A stretch of DNA of 64,000 nt from Promicromonospora sp. AC04 (lineage in GTDB: Bacteria; Actinomycetota; Actinomycetes; Actinomycetales; Cellulomonadaceae), in contig NZ_QBUG01000003.1 of NCBI RefSeq assembly GCF_003058225.1, positions 248,001 to 312,000 of the forward strand, written 5' to 3'. The translations under genes and the position numbers were made by a program. Of the stretch, positions 11,970 to 20,402 are shown one piece after another. How positions within the stretch are numbered: the stretch's first letter is position 1; every line of letters starts with the position of its first letter. The notes under the pieces are model-generated. The model made no database searches. It worked only from the letters and a program-made list of their open reading frames with translations, and was not told the DNA's origin.

Positions 11970-12509
11970 ATGTTCGCAATCCTGCACACCACCTCCGGTG
12001 ACATCCGCATCGAGCTCTTCCCGAACCACGCGCCCAAGACTGTCGAGAACTTCGTCGGCCTCGCGACCGGTGAGAAGGCCTGGACGGACCCGCGGACGGG
12101 TGAGGAGCGCAAGGACCCGTTCTACGACGGCCTGATCTTCCACCGCGTCATCGACGAATTCATGATCCAGGGCGGCTGCCCGCTCGGGACGGGAACCGGC
12201 GGCCCGGGGTACACGTTCAACGACGAGATCCACCCGGAGCTCCAGTTCAACGAGAAGTACATCCTCGCGATGGCCAACGCCGGCAAGCGCCGGAACCCGG
12301 TCACCGGCGAGATCGAGGGCACCAACGGGTCGCAGTTCTTCCTCACCACCGCCGAGACCCCGTGGCTGAACGGCAAGCACACGATCTTCGGCAAGGTGGC
12401 GGACGACGCGTCGCGTGAGGTCGTCGACCGGGTCGGCAAGACGCGCACACGTCCTGGCGACCGCCCGGTCGACGACATCACCATCGAGTCCGTCACCATC
12501 GAGCCCTGA
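11970..12509 (+). CDS. ppiA: Cyclophilin-type peptidyl-prolyl isomerase
   Basis: Cytoplasmic cyclophilin that catalyses cis-trans isomerisation of X-Pro bonds. The 179-residue protein covers the whole fold, with the active-site strand FHRVIDEFMIQGG (catalytic Arg), GTNGSQFFLTT (substrate-binding Gln and Phe) and WLNGKHTIFGKV (Trp and His). No signal peptide is present. The ATG has GGGAGG 7-12 nt upstream. It is divergent from the coiled-coil gene and 83 bases before the rhomboid gene, an order conserved in Actinobacteria, so the two plus-strand genes may be co-transcribed. Confidence 0.93.
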   Translation: MFAILHTTSGDIRIELFPNHAPKTVENFVGLATGEKAWTDPRTGEERKDPFYDGLIFHRVIDEFMIQGGCPLGTGTGGPGYTFNDEIHPELQFNEKYILAMANAGKRRNPVTGEIEGTNGSQFFLTTAETPWLNGKHTIFGKVADDASREVVDRVGKTRTRPGDRPVDDITIESVTIEP

Positions 12510-12592
12510 GGAACGGCGGCGGCCGTGTCGCCCGGGCTGGATCACGCACGACCCTGAGCACCGAGGACCGAGGGGACTGAGGACGTATCGCG

Positions 12593-13474
12593 ATGAACGA
12601 CCCGGCCGCCGATGAGCCGACCGAGGCCGCGGCTCCTGTCTGCCCACGACACCCGGACCGGGTGTCCTACGTGCGCTGTCAGCGTTGTGGTCGACCCGCC
12701 TGCCCGGAGTGTCAGCGGCCGGCCGCCGTCGGCGTGCAGTGCGTGGACTGTGTCCGCGAGTCGAAGCGGGCTGCCCCCCGCGTACGGACGGTGTTCGGCG
12801 GCGCGGCCAGTACCGCGACCGCCGACGGCCGGCCGGTCGTCACGCTCACGATCATCGGTCTCTGTGTCGCGAGCTGGCTGCTGCAGCTGGTGACGGCGGG
12901 CAGGTGGACGGAGATGCTGTGGTTCTGGCCCTGGGGCGGCGCGGTCGAACCGTGGCGCTTCCTCACGGCGTCGTTCCTGCACTCCACGTCGCCGCTGCAC
13001 ATCCTGTTCAACATGTATGCCCTGTGGATAACGGGCCAGTTCCTCGAGCCCCTGCTCGGGCGGATGCGCTTCGCGATCCTGTGCCTGCTCTCCGCCGTGG
13101 GCGGATCGGTCGGGGTGCTGCTCCTGGCGGGCGACCCGCTCACGTCCGCCGCATGGACGACGCCCGTGGTCGGCGCGTCGGGCATGGTGTTCGGCCTGTT
13201 CGGGGCGATGCTTCCGGTGATGCGGCGCCTCGGCCGCAGCATGGGACAGGTGCTCGTCCTGCTCGCGGTGAACGGCGCCATCGGGTTCTTCGTGCCGAAC
13301 ATCTCCTGGCAGGCGCACCTGGGCGGGCTCGTCACGGGTGCCCTGGTGGCGACGGCATACGCGTACGCGCCGAAGGACCGCCGGGCCGTCGTCGCCTGGG
13401 TGGTTCCGGTCGTCGGCGTCGTGGTTCTCGTGGGCCTGGCGGTGTGGCGCTACAGCTCGGTGGGCGTCCTGTGA
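12593..13474 (+). CDS. Rhomboid family intramembrane serine protease
   Basis: A 293-residue polytopic membrane protease. Residues 15-55 hold a B-box-like zinc finger (CPRH, CQRCGRPACPEC, CVDC), common in actinobacterial rhomboids. The catalytic Ser is in VVGASGMVFGLFG, the catalytic His in WQAHLGGLVTG, and HILFNMYALW in helix 2 holds the supporting His/Asn. Substrates are unknown. ATG 12593 is chosen because the zinc finger follows directly; the start-site SD is weak. A DnaA-box match (TGTGGATAA, 13023-13031) lies inside the gene and is forced by the codons for LWIT. Confidence 0.92.
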   Translation: MNDPAADEPTEAAAPVCPRHPDRVSYVRCQRCGRPACPECQRPAAVGVQCVDCVRESKRAAPRVRTVFGGAASTATADGRPVVTLTIIGLCVASWLLQLVTAGRWTEMLWFWPWGGAVEPWRFLTASFLHSTSPLHILFNMYALWITGQFLEPLLGRMRFAILCLLSAVGGSVGVLLLAGDPLTSAAWTTPVVGASGMVFGLFGAMLPVMRRLGRSMGQVLVLLAVNGAIGFFVPNISWQAHLGGLVTGALVATAYAYAPKDRRAVVAWVVPVVGVVVLVGLAVWRYSSVGVL

Positions 13475-13558
13475 GCGAGCGGCCCGCGCCCCGCCGGAGC
13501 CCGGCCAGACATACGGATCCGGACCGGACGAACCAGCTGGCGGTGTGGTACCACTCTC

Positions 13559-13591
13559 TTTTCCCCAGCTTTACCCACAGCTGTGGATAAA
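13559..13591. promoter_or_regulatory. Cluster of DnaA-box-like sites in an intergenic gap
   Basis: Three 9-mers occur within 33 bases: TTTTCCCCA (13559-13567), TTACCCACA (13571-13579) and TGTGGATAA (13582-13590). The last two form a near-perfect 22-bp palindrome (11-base arms at 13570-13580 and 13581-13591, one mismatch). They lie between the convergent rhomboid and crgA genes, outside coding sequence, so codon constraint does not explain them. Confidence 0.5.
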
Positions 13592-13604
13592 TGGGTACAC
13601 GGCC

Positions 13605-13630
13605 CCGCGGCCGCCTCGACGCGGCCGCGG
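13605..13630. terminator. Convergent terminator, rhomboid/crgA
   Basis: A perfect 10-bp stem CCGCGGCCGC/GCGGCCGCGG around a 6-base loop ends 5 bases before the crgA stop codon. It probably serves both converging genes. Confidence 0.65.
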
Positions 13631-13635
13631 AACCG

Positions 13636-13908
13636 CTACTTCCAGCGGGTCGTGAGGCCGAAACCGACGATGATCAGGCCGAAGCCGACCGCGAGGTTCC
13701 ACTGGCCGATCTGCGGGATCGGCAGACCGAGGTCAGCGCTCGTGAGGTAGAACGTCACGATCCAGGCGAGGCCCAGGACCATGAGGCCGACCATGACGGG
13801 GGCCAGCCAGCGCGGGTTGACCGCCTCACCAGGCAGCGCGATCTTGGCCTCGGCCTTCTCAGCCTTGGACGTGGTCTTCTTCTTGTTGCGGGACTTCGAC
13901 TCGGGCAC
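13636..13908 (-). CDS. crgA: Cell division protein CrgA
   Basis: A 90-residue membrane protein that helps place septa and recruits division proteins in Actinobacteria (WhiP/CrgA family). The basic N-terminus PESKSRNKKKTTSK is followed by the conserved NPRWLAPVMVGLMVLGLAWIV helix, the short loop SADLGLPIPQIGQWN and a second helix GFGLIIVGFGLTTRWK. GTG 13908 is chosen because homology begins at PESKSRNKKK; a longer reading frame upstream is spurious. The position next to DUF881, pabA and the pknB operon is as in Mycobacterium and Streptomyces. Confidence 0.93.
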   Translation of the reverse strand: MPESKSRNKKKTTSKAEKAEAKIALPGEAVNPRWLAPVMVGLMVLGLAWIVTFYLTSADLGLPIPQIGQWNLAVGFGLIIVGFGLTTRWK

Positions 13909-14053
13909 GAGGCGGGCTCCTGTCCTGGGGGGTCCGCCCGACGGGTGTGCCGAGCCGACGTCTGCTTGCTCGTGGACTAGCGTAGTGCTCAACAGACCCG
14001 AGTCGTGACCAGACGCGTCCGCGGGTTTGTCGAATGTTGCAGGAGGGACGCGT

Positions 14054-14869
14054 GTGACCGGAGCCGAGCCGACCCCCGCGCCGTCGTCCAAGGGCGGTGT
14101 GGCAGGCTTTTTTCGTGCCCGGATGAACGTGGGATGGCGGCCGTGGCTCAGCGTGGGTGCCGTCGCCGTGCTGGCCGGCCTCATGTTCAGCGCCAGCGCC
14201 CGGCTGTCCGACGGCGGCGGCGCCGGCAACCGCGACCCACAGGACCTCGCGCAGCTGGTGGACGCCGAGACGGGACGTGTCACCGAGCTCACCGAGCGCA
14301 CCGGCGAACTGGACCGCGAGATCGAAGCGCTGACCGCGCGCGCCGGCACCACGGTGCCCACGCTGGACCCCGACCTGGTGGACCGTGAGGGCGTGGTGTC
14401 GGGAACCGAGCCGGTGGAGGGCGCCGGCCTGACTGTGACGCTCGACGACGCGCCGTCGACGTCGGTCGGTGCGGGCCCGGGCGGTGTGGAGCCGCAGCCC
14501 GACGACCTCGTGGTGCACCAGCAGGACCTGCAGCACGTCATCAACGCGCTGTGGGGCGGAGGCGCGGAGGCGATGACGCTGCAGGGCGAGCGCGTGACGT
14601 CGACGTCGGCGTTCCGTTGCTCGGGGAACATCCTGCTGCTGCACGGCAAGGTCTTCTCCCCGCCCTACAAGGTGACGGCGGTGGGCGACCCGGCGAAGAT
14701 GGAGGCGTCGCTGATGAGCTCCGAGGGTGTGCAGACATACCTCGAGTACGTGGACTGGGTGCACCTGGGCTGGGACGTGCAGAGCAGCGACCACCTGGAC
14801 CTCCCTGCCTACGACGGCGGCGGTCTGCAGTACGCGACGGTTCCCGACGGTACGGAGGTCTTTGGATGA
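14054..14869 (+). CDS. DUF881 family membrane-anchored protein
   Basis: A 271-residue protein with one membrane helix (about 30-52, WRPWLSVGAVAVLAGLMFSA), a coiled-coil segment (about 65-100) and an extracytoplasmic DUF881 domain (GAGLTVTLDDAP, VVHQQDLQHVINALWGGGAEAM, GNILLLHG). The family is conserved beside crgA and the sortase in Actinobacteria; function is unknown but context points to division or cell-wall work. GTG 14054 has AGGAGGG at 14041-14047. The stop overlaps the sortase start as ATGA, so the two are translationally coupled. Confidence 0.9.
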   Translation: MTGAEPTPAPSSKGGVAGFFRARMNVGWRPWLSVGAVAVLAGLMFSASARLSDGGGAGNRDPQDLAQLVDAETGRVTELTERTGELDREIEALTARAGTTVPTLDPDLVDREGVVSGTEPVEGAGLTVTLDDAPSTSVGAGPGGVEPQPDDLVVHQQDLQHVINALWGGGAEAMTLQGERVTSTSAFRCSGNILLLHGKVFSPPYKVTAVGDPAKMEASLMSSEGVQTYLEYVDWVHLGWDVQSSDHLDLPAYDGGGLQYATVPDGTEVFG

Positions 14870-15699
14870 CCCACGCGCAGACGGGCCACAACGTGCCCCT
14901 GCCCCAGGAGGTGTTCCCCATCGCGTACCAGCGCGGTCCGTCCGGGATGGGACCGCGCAACGCGCGGCGCCCACGGGGGTCGGGGTCCCCCATGCGGCCC
15001 GTCGCCTGGCTGATCGGCGTGATGGGCGAGCTCCTCGTGACGGCCGGAGTTGTGCTCGGGCTGTTCGTGGTGTGGCAGCTCTGGTGGACCGACGTCGAAG
15101 GCGCGCGTGCGCAGAACGAGATCATCGCCGAGATGGACTGGGACGGCGCCAAGTCGGGTCCCGCAACCGCCACCGAGCACCACGGGCCGCCGCCCGTTAT
15201 GGAGGAGCCGCCCGAGGCGGGGACCCTCTTCGCGCAGATGTTCATCCCGCGATTCGGGGACGACTACGTCAAGCCCGTCGCGGAAGGCACGGACAAGGCG
15301 ACGGTGCTCGACACCATCGGCATCGGGCACTACGTGGGCACCGCCATGCCGGGCGACCTGGGCAACTTCGCCGTCGCCGCGCACCGCACCACGTACGGCA
15401 AACCCTTCAACCAGATCGCGGAGCTCAAGAACGGCGACCCTCTGGTGGTCCGCACCGAGGACACCTGGTACGTGTACAAGGTGACGGAGTCGAAGATCGT
15501 CTACCCGCAGAACGTCGAGGTCATCGCCCCGGTCCCCGGCGTGACCGCCGACCAGCCGATGCCCGAGCTGACCAAGCGGTTCATCACGCTGACCTCCTGC
15601 CACCCGATGTTCTCCGCGACCGAGCGGTACATCGTGCACGGCGAGCTCGAATACTGGTCACCGGTGGGCGAGGGCAAGCCGAAGGAGCTGGTGAGCTGA
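14866..15699 (+). CDS. Class E sortase
   Basis: A transpeptidase of 277 residues that links LAxTG-bearing proteins to peptidoglycan. It has an N-terminal cytoplasmic tail, one membrane helix (about 45-68, GVMGELLVTAGVVLGLFVVW) and the sortase beta-barrel. The catalytic triad is visible: His in AVAAHRTTYG, Cys in TLTSCHPMFS and Arg in ATERYIVHG. Genomic position (DUF881 - sortase - small membrane protein - pabA) and TLTSCHP are typical of class E. A substrate candidate with LAATG is encoded at 1334-2128. The ATG overlaps the DUF881 stop by 4 nt. Confidence 0.92.
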   Translation: MTHAQTGHNVPLPQEVFPIAYQRGPSGMGPRNARRPRGSGSPMRPVAWLIGVMGELLVTAGVVLGLFVVWQLWWTDVEGARAQNEIIAEMDWDGAKSGPATATEHHGPPPVMEEPPEAGTLFAQMFIPRFGDDYVKPVAEGTDKATVLDTIGIGHYVGTAMPGDLGNFAVAAHRTTYGKPFNQIAELKNGDPLVVRTEDTWYVYKVTESKIVYPQNVEVIAPVPGVTADQPMPELTKRFITLTSCHPMFSATERYIVHGELEYWSPVGEGKPKELVS

Positions 15700-15857
15700 T
15701 GTACGCGCTGCTGTGGCGGGCCATCCCGGGCCCCGGCTGGTTCAAGTTCCTGGTCTGCCTCGTGCTCGTGTTCGGCGTGGTCGCCGTGTGCTTCACCGAG
15801 TTCTTCCCGTGGCTCAGCGAGTACATGCCGTTCAACGACACGACCGTCGGCGCGTAG
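15699..15857 (+). CDS. Small membrane protein of the sortase operon
   Basis: A 52-residue protein, MYALLWRAIPGPGWFKFL..., with one central membrane helix (about 17-37) and an acidic/aromatic tail. The ATG shares a base with the sortase stop (TGATG), so it is translated as part of the operon. Short proteins of this kind are found between the sortase and pabA/trpG in many Actinobacteria. It may assist the sortase or DUF881 protein; this is inferred from context only. Confidence 0.8.
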   Translation: MYALLWRAIPGPGWFKFLVCLVLVFGVVAVCFTEFFPWLSEYMPFNDTTVGA

Positions 15858-15866
15858 CATTCCTGC

Positions 15867-16544
15867 ATGACGCGCATCCTCGTCGTCGACAACTACGACT
15901 CGTTCGTCTACACGATCGTCGGCTACCTCGACCAGATCGGCGCCCGGACCGTGGTGGTCCGGAACGACGCCGTGCCCACCCCCGACGCAGACGGCCGCTA
16001 CTGGTACGACGACGGCGACGGCTCCCCCGTGCCCTACGACGGCGTCCTCGTGTCGCCCGGACCCGGGACACCCGCCGAGGCCGGTGCCTCGGAGGACGTG
16101 ATCCGCGCCTGCGCCCGGTCGCGCACCCCGATGCTCGGCGTCTGCCTGGGACACCAGGCGCTCGCCGAGGTGTACGGCGGCAAGGTGACGCACGCACCCG
16201 AGCTCATGCACGGCAAGACGAGCGAAGTGCTCGCGAGCACGAGCGACCTGCACCAGCCCAGTGTTCTCGCCGGCCTGCCGACGCCGTTCACCGCGACGCG
16301 CTACCACTCGCTGGCCGTGACTCCGGACAGCGTGCCCGCTGAGCTCGAGGTGACGTGCTCGACGGCGTCGGGCATCGTCATGGGGCTGCAGCACCGCGAG
16401 CTGCCGCTGCACGGCGTCCAGTTCCACCCCGAGTCCGTGCTCACCGAGGGCGGGCACCGGCTGCTGGCGAACTGGCTCGAGACCTGTGGGCTCGAGGGCG
16501 CCGTCGAGCGGGCAAAGGGAATGGCGCCGCTGGTCACCTCGTGA
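15867..16544 (+). CDS. pabA: Aminodeoxychorismate/anthranilate synthase component II (glutamine amidotransferase)
   Basis: Class I glutamine amidotransferase of 225 residues that supplies ammonia for making 4-amino-4-deoxychorismate (folate) or anthranilate (tryptophan). It shows VDNYDSFVYT at the N-terminus, the nucleophile Cys in LGVCLGHQ and the His-Glu pair in GVQFHPES. The same gene beside pknB in other Actinobacteria is named trpG or pabA; no pabB or trpE is nearby, so the partner cannot be told from this window. It starts 9 nt after the small membrane gene and likely ends the operon. Confidence 0.92.
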   Translation: MTRILVVDNYDSFVYTIVGYLDQIGARTVVVRNDAVPTPDADGRYWYDDGDGSPVPYDGVLVSPGPGTPAEAGASEDVIRACARSRTPMLGVCLGHQALAEVYGGKVTHAPELMHGKTSEVLASTSDLHQPSVLAGLPTPFTATRYHSLAVTPDSVPAELEVTCSTASGIVMGLQHRELPLHGVQFHPESVLTEGGHRLLANWLETCGLEGAVERAKGMAPLVTS

Positions 16545-16593
16545 CCAACGGCGCCATGTCCGCGCTGCTCCGACCGGGACGCCCGGTCGGAGC
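16521..16593. terminator. Tandem terminator hairpins, pabA/pknB
   Basis: Two hairpins follow each other between convergent genes. The first (arms 16521-16537 and 16541-16557, one mismatch) includes the pabA stop codon. The second is a perfect 12-bp stem GCTCCGACCGGG/CCCGGTCGGAGC with loop ACG (16567-16593). Confidence 0.75.
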
Positions 16594-16598
16594 GTGGC

Positions 16599-18611
16599 TC
16601 ACGGGATGATGTCCTCGCCGTCGCCTTCCCCGCCACCATTTTCAGGGCCGAGCGAGATCACCAGGTTGATCGTGGCGCCGATCTCGACGGTCGCACCGGG
16701 AGCCGGGTTCGAGCTGATCACCGTTCCCTCGGGGAAGGTGTCCGAGTACTCCTCCGACGCCTGCTGGCAGGTGATCTGCACGCCAGTGCACGCGACGTAG
16801 GCCTCATCGAGCGTCTTGCCGTAGAGGTCCGCGGGGACTGTCGTCTCCTGGGGAGCCGGAGCCGTCGCGATGTAGACGGTGACGTAGGAGCCCTGGTCGA
16901 CGTCGCCCTCCCCCGGGTCGGTGCGCGCCACCGAACCCTCCGGGACCTGGTCGCTCTCCTCCTCGTCCCATTGGATGTTGAGGCCGAGGGCCTGCAGCTG
17001 CTGCTCGGCCGCGTCGCGAGACTGGCCCACCAGGTTGGGGATCGTGACCTTGCCGCTCGACACGTACAGGACGACCTCCTGGCCCTCCTGCACGGTCTGG
17101 CCGGCGCTGGGCTCGGTCTTGGTCACCATGCCCGCGTCGACGTCCGGGCTGTTCTCGGTCTCTGTGCTGCTGTACTGGAGACCGGCCTCGTCGAGCGCGG
17201 CCTTGGCCGCATCCTCGGTCTGGCCGCTGAGGTCGGGCATGTTGAACTGCCCAGGGGCGCCGGCGACGTAGACGGTGACCGTCGAGCCATCGGAGACCTC
17301 CGTGCCCGCGACCGGGTCGGTAGTGCCGGTGGTCAGGCCCTCGTCGAGGTCGGACTCCTTGTCGATGGCCCGCTGGAACGTCAGCCCGGCGGCCTCGATC
17401 TGCGCCTTGGCCTCGTCGGCGGTCAGGCCGTCCGAGATCGCGGGCACGAGGGTCGTCGTCGGCTCCTCGGTGCCGTTGTTCATCAGCATGGCGATGACGA
17501 TGGCCGCGACGGCCGCCAGGGCGATGCCGAGCAGCCACCACATGAGGGCCCTGCTCTTCTTCTCGGGCTCACGCTGGCCGCGGGTGGGCTGGCCGGGGTA
17601 CCCGCCGCCGGGCGTGACCGGGCTCTGCTGCGCCGTCGCCGGTCCCCAGTTGCCCTGCGCGGGCGTCATGACCTGCGTGGCGCCGTACGCGGGCGGGCCG
17701 GCGACCTGCGTGGCGCCCATCATGGCGCCGACCATCGGAGCGCTGATCTGCCCGCCGCGCATCGCGGCGTTCAGGTCGCTGCGGAACTCCGCAGCGGTGC
17801 TGTACCGGTGGTCGCGGTCCTTGGTCAGCGCCTTGAGGGTGATGCGGTCGAGCACCTCGGGGACGTCGGTGGCGACCTCCGACGGGCGCTGCGGCTCCTG
17901 GCCCACGTGCTGGTAGGCGACGGCGACCGGCGAGTCGCCCTGGAACGGCGGGCGTCCCGTGAGCAGCTCGAACAGCATGCAGCCGGTGGAGTACAGGTCG
18001 GACCGGGTGTCCACCTGCTCGCCGCGAGCCTGCTCCGGCGAGAGGTACTGCGCGGTGCCGATCACGGCGTGGGTCTGTGTCATCGTCGCGGCGGAGTCGG
18101 CCATGGCGCGGGCGATGCCGAAGTCCATCACCTTGACCGCGCCCGTGGGCGTGATCATCACGTTCGCGGGCTTGATGTCGCGGTGCACGATGCCCGCGTG
18201 GTGCGAGTACTCCAGCGCGCTCAGCACGCCGACAGTGATCTCGACGGCCTCCTCGATCGGCACCGCCGCGCCGTCGGTCAGGATGTCGCGGACGGTGTGT
18301 CCCTCGACGTACTCCATGACGATGAACGGCACGTGCACGTCCTCGCCGGCGGCGTTCTGGTGGATGTCCTCGCCGGTGTCGTACACGGCGACGACCGCCG
18401 GGTGGTTCAGTGCGGCAGCGGACTGTGCCTCACGCCGGAAGCGCGTGAGGAAGGACGGGTCGCGAGCGAGGTCGGAACGCAGCACCTTGATCGCGACCGT
18501 ACGACCGAGACGTGTGTCATGGCCGATGTGTACCTCTGCCATGCCGCCACGGCCGATTAGCTCACCGACCTCATAACGGCCGGCGAGTACGCGGGGCGTG
18601 TTCTCCACCAC
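16599..18611 (-). CDS. pknB: Ser/Thr protein kinase PknB with PASTA domains
   Basis: Membrane receptor kinase of 670 residues that senses muropeptide/lipid II through PASTA repeats and controls cell growth and division. The kinase domain (about 12-275) shows GRGGMAEV, AIKVL, HRDIKPANV, DFGIA and GTAQYLSPEQA. A Pro/Gly/Gln-rich linker, one membrane helix (about 358-380) and four PASTA repeats follow, the last containing CTGVQITCQQ. The GTG at 18611 directly follows the pknA stop; an out-of-frame ATG at 18615 must be ignored. It is the last gene of the seven-gene operon. Confidence 0.95.
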   Translation of the reverse strand: MVENTPRVLAGRYEVGELIGRGGMAEVHIGHDTRLGRTVAIKVLRSDLARDPSFLTRFRREAQSAAALNHPAVVAVYDTGEDIHQNAAGEDVHVPFIVMEYVEGHTVRDILTDGAAVPIEEAVEITVGVLSALEYSHHAGIVHRDIKPANVMITPTGAVKVMDFGIARAMADSAATMTQTHAVIGTAQYLSPEQARGEQVDTRSDLYSTGCMLFELLTGRPPFQGDSPVAVAYQHVGQEPQRPSEVATDVPEVLDRITLKALTKDRDHRYSTAAEFRSDLNAAMRGGQISAPMVGAMMGATQVAGPPAYGATQVMTPAQGNWGPATAQQSPVTPGGGYPGQPTRGQREPEKKSRALMWWLLGIALAAVAAIVIAMLMNNGTEEPTTTLVPAISDGLTADEAKAQIEAAGLTFQRAIDKESDLDEGLTTGTTDPVAGTEVSDGSTVTVYVAGAPGQFNMPDLSGQTEDAAKAALDEAGLQYSSTETENSPDVDAGMVTKTEPSAGQTVQEGQEVVLYVSSGKVTIPNLVGQSRDAAEQQLQALGLNIQWDEEESDQVPEGSVARTDPGEGDVDQGSYVTVYIATAPAPQETTVPADLYGKTLDEAYVACTGVQITCQQASEEYSDTFPEGTVISSNPAPGATVEIGATINLVISLGPENGGGEGDGEDIIP

Positions 18612-20402
18612 TCATAGGTCCTTTGATGTCGTGGCCGTGTGCCTCAGGGCATACGACTCGTTGAGGAGCATCATCCCAGAAGCGGCGAGTGCAGCCCCTG
18701 CTGGGGGATTCAGCGTTTCGGCGTAGATTTCGGAGGAACCCCACGGGCCCTGCAGGGCGTTGTCGTCGCCGCCCCCGGTGACCAACATGATGATGAGGAC
18801 CACGAGCAGCAACGCGACCAGCGCGACGAGCGGCCAGGACACGCGGACCCCAACACGATCCTCGATCCCGTTCACCCAACCTCGGATGTCGGACGACAGA
18901 CTCCGGCGTCCCTTCCCAGGGTGCCCTCCCGATCGACCCTGCTGGGGGACCTTCCGCCCGTCCTGGCGTGTCGAGTGCAGGTCACGGCGAGAGGGATAGG
19001 CCCGCGCCGCCCCGTTCCCGGCCGCGCCCCCGGCCGGTGGCGGCATGTACCCGGGAGCGGCCGGCCGGCCGTAGGCGTCCGTGCCGTAGGCGCCCGACGT
19101 CGTGCCGTACCCGGCGGAGTCCGAACCGTACCCGGCGGAGTCCGAACCGTAGCCGGCGGAGTCCGTGCCGTACGCACCAGAGCCGGGACCCCCGGCCGGG
19201 GTGCCCGGCCCAGGCGAGTACGGACGCCCATAGGCGTCCGTTCCATAGGCACCCGACGTCGTGCCGTACCCCGCCGAGTCGGAGCCGTAGGACCCCGAAG
19301 CGTGGGGCCCGGAGCCGTAACCACCCGCCGGGGTGCCCGAACCGTAACCACCGGCCGGCGTGCCGGGATCGGAACCGGGGTGCGGTGGGGCGGACTGCGC
19401 GTTGGCCACAGTGGTGTGCCGACCGCCGCTGCTCTGGCCGAACGGAGCCTGCCGTCGCGCGTGCGACGGGCCGGGCTGCGACGTGCTGCTCCGGCTGCTG
19501 CTCGCCCGCGGCGAGGAGGAGGGCTGCTGCCCGTCGCGGCGCGGGCGGCGCGCGTAGCGCGAGCTGCCGAACGGGTCTTCCGCGATCTCCGCGGCGAGCA
19601 GGTCGAGGTGCCGCGCGAGCTGGTCCGCCGAGGTGATGCGCTGAGCCGGGTCCTTCTCCAGCATCTTCGTGATGGTCTCCGCGAGACCCGGGTGCACCGA
19701 GGTCGGCAGCAGCGGCACAGGTGCGTTGACGTGCGCGATCGCGATGTCGACCGGCGTCCTGCCGGTGAACGGGCGACGGCCCGCCGTCGCCTCGTAGGCG
19801 ACCACGCCGAGCGCGTAGATGTCCGACGCACCCGTGGCCGACTGGCCCACCGCCTGCTCGGGGGAGAGGTACTGCGCGGTGCCCATGACCATGCCAGTGG
19901 CGGTCATGGGGACCTGGTTCTGCGCCACCGAGACGCCGAAGTCCGTGATCTTCACCGTGCCGGAGTGCTCCAGCAGGATGTTGCCCGGCTTCACGTCACG
20001 GTGCACCACGCCGGCAAGGTGCGCCGCGTGCAGGCCACGCGCCGTCTGCGCCAGGATCGGCAGCAGCCGGGCCGGCTGGAGCACCGGCTCACGCTCGAGC
20101 AGGTCGGCGAGCGGCTCGCCCAGGACCAGCTCCATGACGAGGTAGCCGGCGCCGTTCTCCTCGCCGTAGTCGAACATCTGCGCGATGTTGGGGTGGACGA
20201 GGGTCGACGAGTTCCGGGCTTCCGTGCGCAGGCGACGAAGAAAGTCCTCGTTGCCCGTGTACTCCTCGCGAAGCACCTTCACGGCGATCTCGCGCGCGAG
20301 CTTCACGTCGCGCGCGACCCAGACCTCGCCCATGCCGCCCATGGCGATGCGCCGCACCAGCGTGTAGCGCTCGCCGAGCGTCAGACCCTCGACCGGCCTC
20401 AT
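18612..20402 (-). CDS. pknA: Ser/Thr protein kinase PknA
   Basis: A kinase of 596 residues with the catalytic domain at about 10-275 (GGMGEVWVARD, AVKVL, HRDVKPGNI, DFGVS, GTAQYLSPEQA). The long juxtamembrane part (about 290-510) is low-complexity, with many GYGSDSAGYG and GAYGTDAYGRP repeats that are almost identical at DNA level (about 19073-19345). One membrane helix (about 540-560) precedes a 45-residue extracellular tail without a sensor domain. Kinases of this position regulate cell shape and division with PknB. ATG 20402 overlaps the pbpA stop (ATGA); the longer upstream reading frame is out of context. Confidence 0.93.
   Translation of the reverse strand: MRPVEGLTLGERYTLVRRIAMGGMGEVWVARDVKLAREIAVKVLREEYTGNEDFLRRLRTEARNSSTLVHPNIAQMFDYGEENGAGYLVMELVLGEPLADLLEREPVLQPARLLPILAQTARGLHAAHLAGVVHRDVKPGNILLEHSGTVKITDFGVSVAQNQVPMTATGMVMGTAQYLSPEQAVGQSATGASDIYALGVVAYEATAGRRPFTGRTPVDIAIAHVNAPVPLLPTSVHPGLAETITKMLEKDPAQRITSADQLARHLDLLAAEIAEDPFGSSRYARRPRRDGQQPSSSPRASSSRSSTSQPGPSHARRQAPFGQSSGGRHTTVANAQSAPPHPGSDPGTPAGGYGSGTPAGGYGSGPHASGSYGSDSAGYGTTSGAYGTDAYGRPYSPGPGTPAGGPGSGAYGTDSAGYGSDSAGYGSDSAGYGTTSGAYGTDAYGRPAAPGYMPPPAGGAAGNGAARAYPSRRDLHSTRQDGRKVPQQGRSGGHPGKGRRSLSSDIRGWVNGIEDRVGVRVSWPLVALVALLLVVLIIMLVTGGGDDNALQGPWGSSEIYAETLNPPAGAALAASGMMLLNESYALRHTATTSKDL

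Noticed and set aside
13023-13031. DnaA-box match in the rhomboid gene
   Set aside because: It encodes LWIT within a conserved helix; a single box in coding sequence is weak evidence.
19073-19345. CRISPR-like regular repeats
   Set aside because: They are in-frame amino-acid repeats of PknA without unique spacers.
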